DNA from: Setophaga petechia
Lineage: Eukaryota; Chordata; Aves; Passeriformes; Parulidae
Reading direction: 5' to 3'
Assembly (NCBI GenBank): GCA_024362935.1
Contig: JANCRA010000115.1
Coordinates: forward strand, 1,261,656 to 1,325,655
DNA length: 64,000 nt
Part shown: piece after piece, positions 46,447 to 58,000 of the stretch
How the letters are laid out: every line of letters begins with the position of its first letter
How positions within the stretch are numbered: position 1 is the stretch's first letter
The notes under the pieces: model-generated
The model's input: only the letters and a program-made list of their open reading frames with translations
What the model was told of the DNA's origin: nothing
Database searches by the model: none
Program-made: the position numbers and the translations under genes

Positions 46447-47930
46447 CTGCAGGGGAATTCAGGAAGAGCTGGGCACAAGGAGAACCTTCTGAGCCTTATC
46501 TGTGTTTGCCTCGCCAAGAAATGGGTTTATTGGCAGCTTTTCTGCCCGTCTGGCTCCCGCAGGGGTGGGTTGGGAAGGATGGGTGGAAGGGCTGTGTGCT
46601 CTGTGGTTCTGGAGGAGTGATGGCTGCAGCAGATTCCTCCCAGGGAGCAGGGCAGATTGGGAGGTATTTTTGGGCTTTGGTTTGTCAGAAATTGCACTGG
46701 CTGGCAGATGGGTGAGGGGGAGATGGGGAGTCGAGGCCTGTTGCTTGTGGTGGATAAAAGTGGAATTTCCAGGTCTGTCTTTTTCAGGGTCTAATGCTCC
46801 CAAACAGCACAAGGCAACAAGGAAAACCAAGTTTCTTCTTCCTTAGTTTGTGTTTCTTCCAGTCCTTCTAATGACTGGACTGGAAACTTGATTTACTTTA
46901 AGACAAGATTCTTTTCCTGCCTAATTTCTTCTCCTTGTACAAAATATGGACACCACTTTCCCAGAAAATGAAGAGCTGAAAACATCCAAGGCTGTCACGT
47001 AATTTTCACATAAGCACAGGGAATTCTCACTCCATGGCCACCAGCACGTGAATCTTACTGGGAAATCCCAGCAGCCCTTTGGGTACCACAGTGAAAAAAA
47101 TACATTTTGGATATGTTTTTGTTCAATTCAAAATATTTACAGCAACAAACAAAGCTGCATAAAACCAAGTGCTGCAACTTTAAAATTGCTTGTGAGTATT
47201 TCTGAGATCAATGAACCCCTGGGTGGTGTAGAGAGAAAATCTCTGCCCTTGATAATTAGGTTTTACAGTCTGTTTTATTTTCTCAGGAGAAGCCTTGAGA
47301 AAGAAAGGTTTATCTGTAGGTTTTACAGTTTTGCACACGTTTCTAGTTGTGGTAGATATCCAGGTGCTCAGCACAGCAAATCTGCAGGACCAGTGAATCA
47401 ACAGGTCTGTGAGTGCTGGGCCAGGGTCCATCACGTGAAGATAGGAGCTATCTCAGGAGCTATAAAGTGAATTAGAGAAGCAGGTGGAGTAAAACATAAA
47501 AGCACTATGAACCTGTTAATTGAATACTTCAACAGTGCCAGAAATAGAGTTACTGTGTGAAAGATGAGTCAGCTCAGGGCTGCAGCTCGTCCTTGTGCCA
47601 GGGTGTGATTCACCAGCCAGGCCCTGTGTCTGTGAGCATCACAGTGAATTTATCATTTATTATTATATTCCTGCCTCCAGACTGGTTTCCTGCTGCACTG
47701 GGTCAGTGGGACCATTGTAGGAGTGATGGGGTTGGGACAGCTGGGACGGATGGAGACAAGAGATGTCTGAAGCCAGGTCTTGGAAATTGCATTTATTGCA
47801 AAGGGCCTGGGTGCAGGGCCCTGCTGGGAACTGCCAGCCACAGCTCAGAGCAGGCCCAAAGAGGAGCCCCAAAGAGAGAGAGAGAAGAATTAAAGCAAGA
47901 GGAAAAAAGAGAGAGAAGTTCCCATTACAA

Positions 47931-48538
47931 TGTGGGAATCCATAAAATCAGAGGGTTTTGGGAAAGCTGCACAAGGCAGGCCTCAGAGACAGCAGAACTG
48001 TGATTAGAGCTAAGCAGCAGCCATAAGATGGATCAGCAGAAAAATTAGGTAAAAAGTATAAAAGTAAGTACAAATAGAACAATGGTCTGTGTGTTAATGC
48101 TTGTCTAGAATAACTCCCTAAGCTACAGAAAAGTGTATCAAGCAAGATATTAGGAAGTTTTAAGCTTAATAATGGAGCTCTGCACATTGTGTTTTAAGGC
48201 TCACAAGCAGGTATTGTATTTGAAATAAGCAAACATTGTTTAACCAAAGGTACCTGTGCTTATAGTGGTTGGATAGAACTACTGTCAATATAGAATATAT
48301 ACTGTACAGATATAAATACTGTCAATGTGCTTTTGCTTTGTGTGATTGGTCAAAAAACTTTTAAAGTGAGTTGTTACTTAAGTTCTTTTTCTGCTGCCTG
48401 GGATGTGAGCTGGTGGCATCTTCCCATTGTCATAACCATGGAATGAGACTGATGCTGCAAAATAAAACAGCTCAAGGCAGTTCCACAGCAGTCCTGTCCT
48501 GTTGGTGATTTGTACAGAGACCCCAGCTGGCAATAACA
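47931..48538 (+). mobile_element. Probable LTR, family D (about 0.6 kb)
   Basis: The segment starts TGTGGGAATCC and ends near CAATAACA. It contains a TATA-like 'gatataaatac', and 'gcaaaataaaacagctcaag' gives an AATAAA signal in the + direction. Boundaries are uncertain and no target duplication was identified. The stretch 47716-47929 just left has 'gcaataaatgcaatttcc' on the minus strand and may be part of another LTR. Confidence 0.6.
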
Positions 48539-48540
48539 CA

Positions 48541-49073
48541 ATACATAAATCTTCTTATGTGTTGAATATTCTAATTCTCACTAACCAATCCAGTACAAGA
48601 TACAAATCCTACAGTATTTACATACAGCCTATAAGAATCATTACATTACCATCCTGTGTTACATTTTAAACCCTAAAAACTCTTCTTTGAACCCTTCTGC
48701 CAAGCTGTAGGGTCTGCTCTGCCCCTTGGGCCTGTCTGCAAGCAGAGGGTGTTGTTCCATCCAAAGGGGATCACCTTCAGCAGCCACACCATTGTTTTCC
48801 AGCTGTTCAGTAACTGAGGGATCTCAAAGCTTGCTCTCATTTCAATCTCACTTATAGTTTCTATATTCCCAAAACCTTTTGCCAGACAATCATATTGATA
48901 AGGTTTTCCTGTTCCATCTTCCCCAACAACCACGATCTCAGGAATGAGGCATTGGCAGTCTCAGGCTTCTGCCCAACAAATTCAGGGTATCACCACAGAA
49001 TGAACCAACCAGGCCCCAAGGTCAGTTCCAAGCTTTTTCTTCTCACAGCATTTAAAACTCTTTATCTGCAATA
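48541..49073. other. Unassigned segment between two LTRs
   Basis: A minus-strand open stretch of 86 codons (48933-48673) contains GFGNIETISEIEMRASFEIP. It has no recognisable family, no convincing splice sites and no second conserved copy in the window. It may be retroviral internal DNA. Confidence 0.3.
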
Positions 49074-49079
49074 CCCAGG

Positions 49080-49461
49080 TGTGACAGTGTTCACAGGGAT
49101 CTGAGGATGAGGGAAGAGACGAGGATCTGACTCCATGTTTCAGAAGGCTGTTTTATTATTTTATGATATATATTATATTAAAACTATACTAAAAGAATAG
49201 AAGAAAGGATTTCATCAGAAGGCTGGCTAAGAATAGAAAGGAGAGAATGATAACAAAGGTTTGTGGCTGACTGAGACAGTCTGGACAGCTGGGCTGTGAT
49301 TGGCCATTAATTAGAAACAACCACATGAGGCCAATCCCAGATGCACCTGTTGCATTCCACAGCAGCAGATAACCATTGTTCACATTTTGTTCCTGAGGCC
49401 TCTCAGCTTCTCAGGAGAAAAATCCTAAGGAAAGGATTTTTTATAAAATATCATGGCTGCA
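49080..49461 (-). mobile_element. Solo LTR, family A
   Basis: This 382-bp element runs TGTGACAGTGTTC...GGCTGCA, with a perfect 6-bp duplication, cccagg (49074-49079 and 49462-49467). It shares the whole body with the 12055 copy in the same orientation. Confidence 0.93.
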
Positions 49462-49467
49462 CCCAGG

Positions 49468-51431
49468 GGCAGTGTGAGTGCCACAAGCAGCACCAGGAGC
49501 ACCCTCTGGCTGGGGTGACACTGCCAGGTGGGACAACACTTCAGACTGAAGGATAAAAAATCAGCAGCAGCTCATTTCCCACCCCAGAGAACCCAGAACC
49601 TCACAGCAGCACCTGATGCTCTCCAGGAGAGGCTGAACTTTGCAGAGGATGTTGAAAATGCCTTTTCATCCTCTGTCAAGAGAGTCACAACCCAAAGAAA
49701 CCCAAGGGAAACCCGTGACCCCTCTCCAAATGCCAAATCAATTCACCCTGCACTCCATCTCCCTTATCAGCAGCTCCAGGGAGCTCTCCTGGTACTTCAC
49801 TGCCACTCCAGGCTGTGCTGGGCTTTCAGGAGCTTCCACAGCACCCTGGAAAATGAGCAGTCAGCAGCAAATACTTCAAAATGCAATAAACCCCATGGCT
49901 GAACCACTCCTCTTTTTATTAGATCTTTCCAATGTACTGTTAAAATAAACTCTGGTCTTTGCATTCATATCCTTTGGGTTTGTGGGGGGGAAAAAAAGAC
50001 CCAAAATATTTTGAAACTCTGATTTTTTTTGCTTGCAACTAAAGTTAAGGAAACAAGAGTGGGGGGGGGGAAAGAAACTTAGAGCAAAATTCCCCACAGG
50101 TATTTTTGGTTTGGTTTAAACCAAACATATTTACTCATTGAAATATTGCTACAATAAAAACTTGATTTATTTTATTTACCACTGCCTTCCACCCTGCCTT
50201 TTACAAATAGGATCTGGAGCCACAAGGCACAGAGATAACTTTGTCACCTCTTGGGGACCAGGTTTCCCTTGGGTATCACATTTTTACCTCCATGGAGGAC
50301 TCTTATGAACATATCTGCTGAAAACCTAACAAATAAAGCAAGGATGGGTTTTTTCAATGCCACATTCCCCAACAGGCAACCACAGTGACCTGCAGAATGG
50401 CAGGAGGGATATTAAACATTAAAATCAGGCTCACACAGCACTGGACACCAGCAGCTCTCCCTGCAGGAATAGTTTCAGTGTATCTTTGCTCAGAAAAATC
50501 ACATTTGTAGAGACCTTTGAGGTCTCTGCCAGCAGAAATTACTGAGTGTATTTAAAACATGCACAGGCCATGCAGGGGTGCTGGGCAAGGTTAAAAGGAT
50601 GGCTCTAAAATGCTTGGAAAACTCACAAATATCCTTCACATCAGAGATCAGAAAGGCTGCACAGAACACGTTGGTAAAATGAGGCTCTGATGCCACATAT
50701 GCTCTTCTGTTTATTTCTTTATTGACTTAACAACAAAAACCACAAAATCAGCAACACCAAGGACTTCAGCCTCCTTCTCCAGCCTACAAATGACTGATAA
50801 TCCACAGCAAATGTGAAAATATTTCAAGGTTAAGCAAAAAGAATATGGATTCCTCATCACATATTTGACCAAATCCATCCTTAATTAAATTTGTGTCTGT
50901 TCTGATATTCAGGTAAAGCTGCTCTGTCCCAGACACCCCCTCCCTCCCCAGCCTAACCTCATCCATTGCTCAGCTCCTCCAGGAATGAGTTGGTGGCTGT
51001 TTTACTGTGCAGAACATGAAATCCTCCTGCTCCTGTCCCTTCAAAGCTCTGAGTGCAGCTCCTCTTTATTCCAGCTGCAGGGCTTCATCCCAGGCATCCA
51101 TCAGAAGAGGCCTGAGCTCCCCAGGCTGGCTTGGTGTTTGCTGTCTGACAGAGAAATTCAGAATAAAAGCAGAGTGGAGATTCAGTGGACACCCAGAGCC
51201 AGCAAAATCCAAGGGAATTACCCAGGACAGGACCTGCAGGATCCAGGCAGCTTCAGGCCTTTGCAAACTCGCTGCATCTGAATTTCAAAATAATGCAAAT
51301 GATGCTCCCATAATTACACCAACCCCACACCGTTATTAATTTCAAACTCTGAGTGTCACAGCATAAAAAATTCAGCAGCTGCTGGAGGAAAATGTTCAGC
51401 TCAGAAGAAATCCTGCTTATTTTAACTCCTG
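49468..51431. other. Intergenic, no gene seen
   Basis: There is no recognisable exon or repeat apart from short A- and G-runs at 49985-50080. If the minus-strand gene has further 3' exons they could lie here, but none fitted phase and splice rules by eye. Confidence 0.4.
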
Positions 51432-51437
51432 CTTTAT

Positions 51438-51810
51438 TGTCACAGACATCTTGTATGAAAAATCTTTTCTTTAGGATTTTTCCTCCTGAGAAGCTGAGAG
51501 GCCTCAGGAACAAAATGTGAACAATGGTTATCTGCTGCTGTGGAATGCAACAGATGGATCTGTGATTGGGCTCATGTGGTTGTTTTTAATTAATGGCCAA
51601 TCACAGTCAGCTGGCTCAAACAGAAAACTAAGCCACAAGCCTTTGTTATCATTCCTTCTGATTATATTCTTCTGATGAAATCCTTTCTTCTATTCTTTTA
51701 GTATAGTTTTAATGTAATATATATAATAAAATAATAAATCAGCCTTCTGGAACATGGAGTCAGATCCTCATCTCTCCCCTCATCCTCAGACCCCTGTGAA
51801 CACCATCACA
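51438..51810 (+). mobile_element. Solo LTR, family A
   Basis: This 373-bp element runs TGTCACAGACA...CATCACA, with a perfect 6-bp duplication, ctttat (51432-51437 and 51811-51816). It sits only about 50 bp beyond the donor of the last confirmed exon of the minus-strand gene, antisense to it. Confidence 0.95.
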
Positions 51811-51862
51811 CTTTATTTACTGCTCTAAACCAGCACCCATGAAGAAAAACCACCAGAATTAC

Positions 51863-52000
51863 CTGAATTGCCAAGGGCTGAGGGTTGCTGCAGATTCACC
51901 AAAGCCTCCTTGATCTCACCCAGGGTCTTGGCAAGGGGGGAAGCTGCCACCAGACCCTCCACCTCCTGCTCAGTCAGATAAGCCAAGGGGAGATCTGAAC
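51863..52000 (-). CDS. Minus-strand gene exon, acidic tail 3
   Basis: It encodes [20 protein letters not shown] and [14 protein letters not shown]. The exon ends in phase 1 at gtaatt, so at least one more exon must follow to the left. The only phase-compatible candidate seen is at 46362-46444. Confidence 0.83.
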
Positions 52001-55000
52001 CTGCAACAAATTGGGGAAATTTTAAGCCTAAAGGAAGAGGCTCCTCATGGCTGCAAGAAGGAAATGCTGTCCTGGGCAGAGGGAATGCTGAGAGGATCAC
52101 AGAATGATGGTGTGGAATCTGCCTGGCCTCCCCAAAATAGCATTTAATTATTATAATGACATGCAGACTCTTCCCTACAGGTGGTCACTCAATATAAAGG
52201 TGTGAAGGGTCTGTAGGGATGGAAATTCCTTGATTTCTCTCCTGCAGAGAAGGATGTCAAGGGATGGAAACTCCTTGACCTCTCTCAACAAAGGATAGAG
52301 GAGGCAGAAGTGGCTGCCCTGAGCTGGCACCTCAGCAAAAAGAAATTATTTGAAAGCAAAAAATAGAAGAAATGGGGAAAAGTAACTCTGCATTTGCTGT
52401 GCTAGCAAACATGGACATCCCCTTTTACCCTCTTAGCACAGAATCAGCCTCCTGAAAGCACCCCACAGCTGGGGCACTGCCCTTACCATGCTCCTCATGC
52501 CCAGGCAGGCTGGAAAAAGCATCTTGCCTGCTGAACAGCTCCCAGAGCTGAGCCAGCTCAGGATCCTGTGGGACAAAAAGGGCTCAGAAGTTAAAGAAAT
52601 GGAAAAACTCCCAGAAAGGTGAGAGATGGCCCAGAACCAGACCTGCAGCTCACCTGCCCTTGTGGTTTCCTCTCACTGGCCAGGCTGGGCAGGGGGGGCA
52701 CAGCTCCCACCACAGCCTCTGCTTGGATCTTGGGCTCCTCCTCTGGATCTGCAGCTCTGCTCCTCTCAGGAGGGTTCCCAAGCAGAGCTTCCAGAGCTCT
52801 CACCAACTCTGTCACCTCTTGCCATGGGCCACCTGAGGAACCCAACACAAAATTTCAGTGGGATTCCCCAAAACCACCTGGAAAACCACGATTAAATCCA
52901 GAACAGCACCAAGAGCAGGAACCTTTATTTGAAAATTTCTCAGGAGCCTCATTTTCTAGAACATTTCCAAATAACTCCATGCTCACCTGATGCCTTGACA
53001 AGGCTGGCCTAGAACAGAGACTGGGCAGAGCTACAGAATAAATAAAGCAGGGATTTATTAAAAGGCCTCCATGGATCCACCTTGGGCAGCACAAGAGCCC
53101 AGCCAGGGCTGCACCCAAGATGAACCAAAATGGTCCCAAAATGAACCGAAAATGGTCCCAAAATGAACCCAAGATGAACCAAAATGGTCCCAAAATGCAC
53201 GAGCGCTCCCGGGGTCTCTCCCTTGGATCAGTTCTGCTCCATTTGCATCTTGCAGTTCATTGTCCCATCCCAGCTTTAGCCCAGGCAGTCCCATCCTTGT
53301 TTTTCTCTCTCCAGCCCACGGTGTTTGTGCTCTTGGGCTGAGATTTGGATCATTTGTCCTTGGTGCCCAGCTGGAGCAGGAATTGTTTTGTGTCCCTGCT
53401 CTGTGCACAGAGCTCACCATCCCCTGATGTGAACCCAGACCCACACACTAAAGCAGCACAGAATCTGAAAAAACATAAAAGCTAAACCTGAGGCATCACA
53501 CCCTTCCCTGAGCTGCCAGACCTCTCCTCTCACTGAGCTCAGGTGCAGACAGGCTGTCAGCTTGTACAGAACAAATTTTGGGCTCTCTGATGTGGATGAG
53601 TCAGGTCTTTTTTAGCCTTTTCCTTTCTGTGCTGCTGCTGCCCTCACACTGCACCTGTCCCTGGCTCTGCACTCTGCTCCTCTCACCTGGCTGGATGTTG
53701 TTGTTCCACTGTTCATCCTTCAGCTCAGCACCCACTGCTGCCCAGCTCTGCTCTGCAGCTTCCTGCCCACAAATCCCTTGCCTGGAGGTTTTCAGGGCTT
53801 CCCAGTCCACAGCTTTCACCATGTCCTGTTCACAGAAAGCAGCAATTTTATATCCTGCAAACCCCAAAATCCACGTTCAGCCCCTCAATTATGATGCCTT
53901 GTGCAGGCTGGCCTGGAACAGAGGCTGACAGAGTTGAAGAATAAAGCAGGGATTTATTAAAAGCCTCAATGGATGCACCTTGGGCAGCACAAGAGCCCAG
54001 CCAGGGCTGCATCCAAGATGAACCAAAATGGTCCCAAAATGAACCAAAGATGAACCTAAAATGGTCAAAAAATGAACCCAAGATGAACCCAAATGGTCCC
54101 AAAATGAACCCAAGATGAACCCAAATGGTCCCAAAATGCACGAGCGCTCCCGGGGTCTGTCCCTGGGATCAATTCTGTTCCATTTGCATCTTGCAGTTCA
54201 TTGTCCCATCCCAGCTTTAGCCCAGGCAGTCCCATCCTTGTTTTTCTCTCTCCAGCCCACGGGGTTTGTGCTCTTGGGCTGAGATTTGGATCATTTGTCC
54301 TTGGTGCCCAGCTGGAGCAGGAATTGTTTTGTCTCCCTGCTCTGTGCACAGAGCTCAGCATCCCCTGATGTGAACCCAGACCCACACACTAAAGCAGATC
54401 AGAACCTCAAAAATAGAAGAGCTAAAGCCTGAGGCATCAATAAAATCAGACAAAAATTTATTTTATGCCAAAATAAACTACGGAAACGAGTAATACCCAT
54501 CCTTTTATGAACTTTCCCTCCAGGACAACAATTTATCTTAATATTTTCATGGTTCCAAGGCTCCCTTCCCTGAAATGCCTCTCCCCACTGACCATGAGGC
54601 TCTGGATCCTCTGGCTCATGCCCTCGTGGAACACCTGCACATCCCTCCTGTGCTTTGCCAGCTGAGAGGCCAAGTGCAAGTTCTGATCCTCCAGCTTGTC
54701 ATAGAGGGTCCGGACACTGAAATCCTCCAGGAGCCTGGGGCCGAAGCTGTGCTCTGAAACACAGGGGGAAGCTCACACTCAAACACTGCACACGAGGTTA
54801 TTTCAGTTTATTTCCCCCACAATTCGCTGCCTGGCCAGGGGAATTCTGTGTTCTGTGAGGGAGGAGGATGAGGCAGGAGATGTGAGAGAAGGTCTCGTTC
54901 CCCAGCGAGGGGGAGGATGACAGCGCGTTACTATCAGCTCCTAAATTGTCCAGAAATCTGCCGGGATGCTGGCGGAGCTGCTCCGGAGCTGTTCCCAGCA

Positions 55001-58000
55001 TCACCGCCTGCTGCCATCTGCTGGGCCCGGGCTCTGCTCCCTGTCAGCATCCCGAAATTCCCAGCTCATTCCCGGAAAGCAAAGGAGGAGACCCGTGCCT
55101 TCAGGGAACAGAATAACCAGCAGACGAAGCCAAGGAAAACACTCGTAAATCTTTATTTTCTTCAGCTGTCACCTGAACTCGCTGCTGTTTTAAAGGGCTT
55201 GTCCAGGCTGGGGATTCACTCTCTCAGTGAATTCCTCAGGGAAAAATCTCCATCCTATCCCCATGACAGGATGGGTTAAATCCCTGGGATAAACCAGATT
55301 TCCAGGTTAAATCCCTGGAATGAACCCAGGTGGAAGTGTGTGTGCCTGTGGAAATGCACACAGCAAAGTGCCCGTGTGGCCTCCTGAGAGTGCAGGACAT
55401 TCTGGGTGAGCAGGTGTCAAAATATCACACCTGAGAGGAGAAAATGGGGAGGAAGTGGGGAAAAACACCAATGGGAGAACACCTGGGGCTGGCCCAGCAC
55501 TTCACCTGCACGGGGCACTGCTCCTTTCTCTCCAGAGCCAGCATCTTCTCCAGATCCACGAGGACCAAGCATCTCATAGAACTCGAGGCTGGGGAGAACG
55601 GCAGAGCATGAAGAACATTTCATTCTTCTCAGGAAGATCAGACCCCAGCTCAAGCAGAGGATGGATTTCTGGGTAGATTTTTTGGCAGGAGCCTGCAGAG
55701 GCTGTGTCGTTACCTGTCCTTCAGGAGGATGTACTCTGGTGGGATGTGAGGCTCCCCCAGGCTCCTCCAGCGTGGCTTCCAGCTCTTCAGGGGGCTGATT
55801 TTGGGGCCAGCAGGCTGGAACACGATGGCCAGGGTGGTCAGCACCAGCACGAGGAAGCCCAGGACAAAGAGGATCGCTGGGGAAGACAGGAGGGAGGGCA
55901 AGAAGTGAGAAACACAAAAAACCATTCAGCACCATTCACTACTCATTTCACTTCTGCTTCTTCTGGGAGAAGCTGGGGCAGGTGGATTAGGAAGTGTTTT
56001 CAGGACTGAAGGATCCAGTTTATAAATTTTATAGATAAAATATTTATTATCATATATATTATATATGATTATATAATATATATCATATCATATATATTAT
56101 ATATGATTATATATTATATATATTAAACTATTAAAATAATAAAATAGTAAAATAAATATAATATAATATAATATAATATAATATAATATAATATAATATA
56201 ATATAATATATTACATTATATTATGCTTTATATACATTATATGCTCTATATATTATATGCTTTATATATATTATATATCATATATAATTAGATTATATAT
56301 TATGTAAAAATATATTATAAATGCAAATACAAACATAATATAAATAAGAATATGACAATAAGTATAAATATGACTATAAATAGAAATAATATATATTTTA
56401 TAGAGTCAGGATCATGCTTGCACACCACATTTTCATTTCGGTTGTTTCCTGGCCTCCCACTGCAGGATTGGTGTGTGCACAGCTCTCACACCCACACCTG
56501 CCTTGGAGCACAGACCTTACCTGACCTCGTGTTTAGCTTTTAGTCAGCTTGGGAATGATGGATTTCATTTCAGCAGGGTTTATCATGGAAATACACTGTC
56601 ATTTTCTGCTTTCCAGCCAAGGAAAACAAAGCCCTGGGTGACCTGAGCTCTTCAAACAGGGCGTGGGGGGAGCACGGCTGCTCCTTCCCTCTCTCCCCAC
56701 CCCAGCTCCTGCACAGGCAGGCCCTTGGCCAGACAGCAATGAAATTTGGGAATCTCCACAGCAGCAAGGGATTAAAGCTGACAGAGCAGTGCTTTGGGGG
56801 CATTTCCCAAGAAAATTCTTGTTTAAACACCCTTAAAGAGGACAAGAAAGGTCATGGGTGAGGATGGAGGTTGAAGGTATCTCAGAGCTTTGGCTGGACC
56901 TGTGATGGCAGCCCAGTTGGGAGCCAGGTGCAGATGCTGCTGCTTCAGAACGCCGTGTCTGGCCAGCTGGAACAGGGAGGAGGGCTGGAAGGACCCGTCC
57001 CTGGGCTCACAGCTCACGTTGGCCTCCTTCACTGTCACAATCAGGAAGCGTTCCTGAACGGAGCTGTCCCTGAAAACAAACGTGCCAGGCTCCAGGAACA
57101 CATGGGCAAACCTGGAGGGGAGAAGTGAGAAAATGTTGCCACAATGGGTCAGGCCCAGTAACAAATGACATAAACTCTCAAGACATTCACACAAGGCTAA
57201 TTCTCCTTTATTAATAAACCCATTGCTTTATATACTCCACTACAGGTGGACCTGATTGGCCCTTTAATTAAAACACCACTGGCTAATTAAGAAACCACCC
57301 TTTCGTAAACAACCTTATGAGCAAAACAGCTTATTACAAAACACCAGGTGCAGATTGTTTAGAATTCTTTCTCTCCAACTCCCCAAAGCTTCCCAGGCTG
57401 ATTCTGGGAAATCTCATCTAGCTTCTCTCTCTGACCAGGGAGCTGCTGCCACAAGGAAGGTGCCAGGTGATCCAAGCCTCCTTCAGGCTCCATCTGTGAG
57501 GATGGTTCAACACAGCCAAATTTGGTGTTTTCACCCCCAAGGAGCTGCTGATTCTGTCAAAAGCTCACTCTCAGGTTGCCCACAGCAGGTATTACCAGGA
57601 GATGTTGAGCTGGGTCTCCTGGATCAGGTGGTCCAGCCTTCGGAAGGGTCCAAAATCCCAGCCAGGGTTGTTGTTGTAGAGGTGCTGCTTCTGGTACACG
57701 GGGTAATGGCTGGAGGCACGATCTGGGATGGGGCAGCACAGGGACAGCAGCTCTGAGCCACCTCGGCTGGGAAAGCTGGCACTGGGCTGGCAAAGAGCTG
57801 TGGAACTGCTTTTATAGCAGCTCATTTCTATAGTCAGCTCATTTAATTGAGTTTAATTACTGCCCCGCAAAGATTTATGCTGTCTGTCACAGACATCTTT
57901 TATGAAAAATCCTTTCCTTAGGATTTTTTCCTCCTGAGAAGCTGAGAGGCCTCAGGAACAAAATGTAACCAATGGTTATCTGCTGCTGTGGAATGCAACA

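Noticed and set aside
53825..53865. Upstream acceptor (gtttgcag at about 53860) for the exon at 53687-53825
   Set aside because: Using it gives an in-frame stop. The acceptor at 53826 keeps phase with both neighbours.
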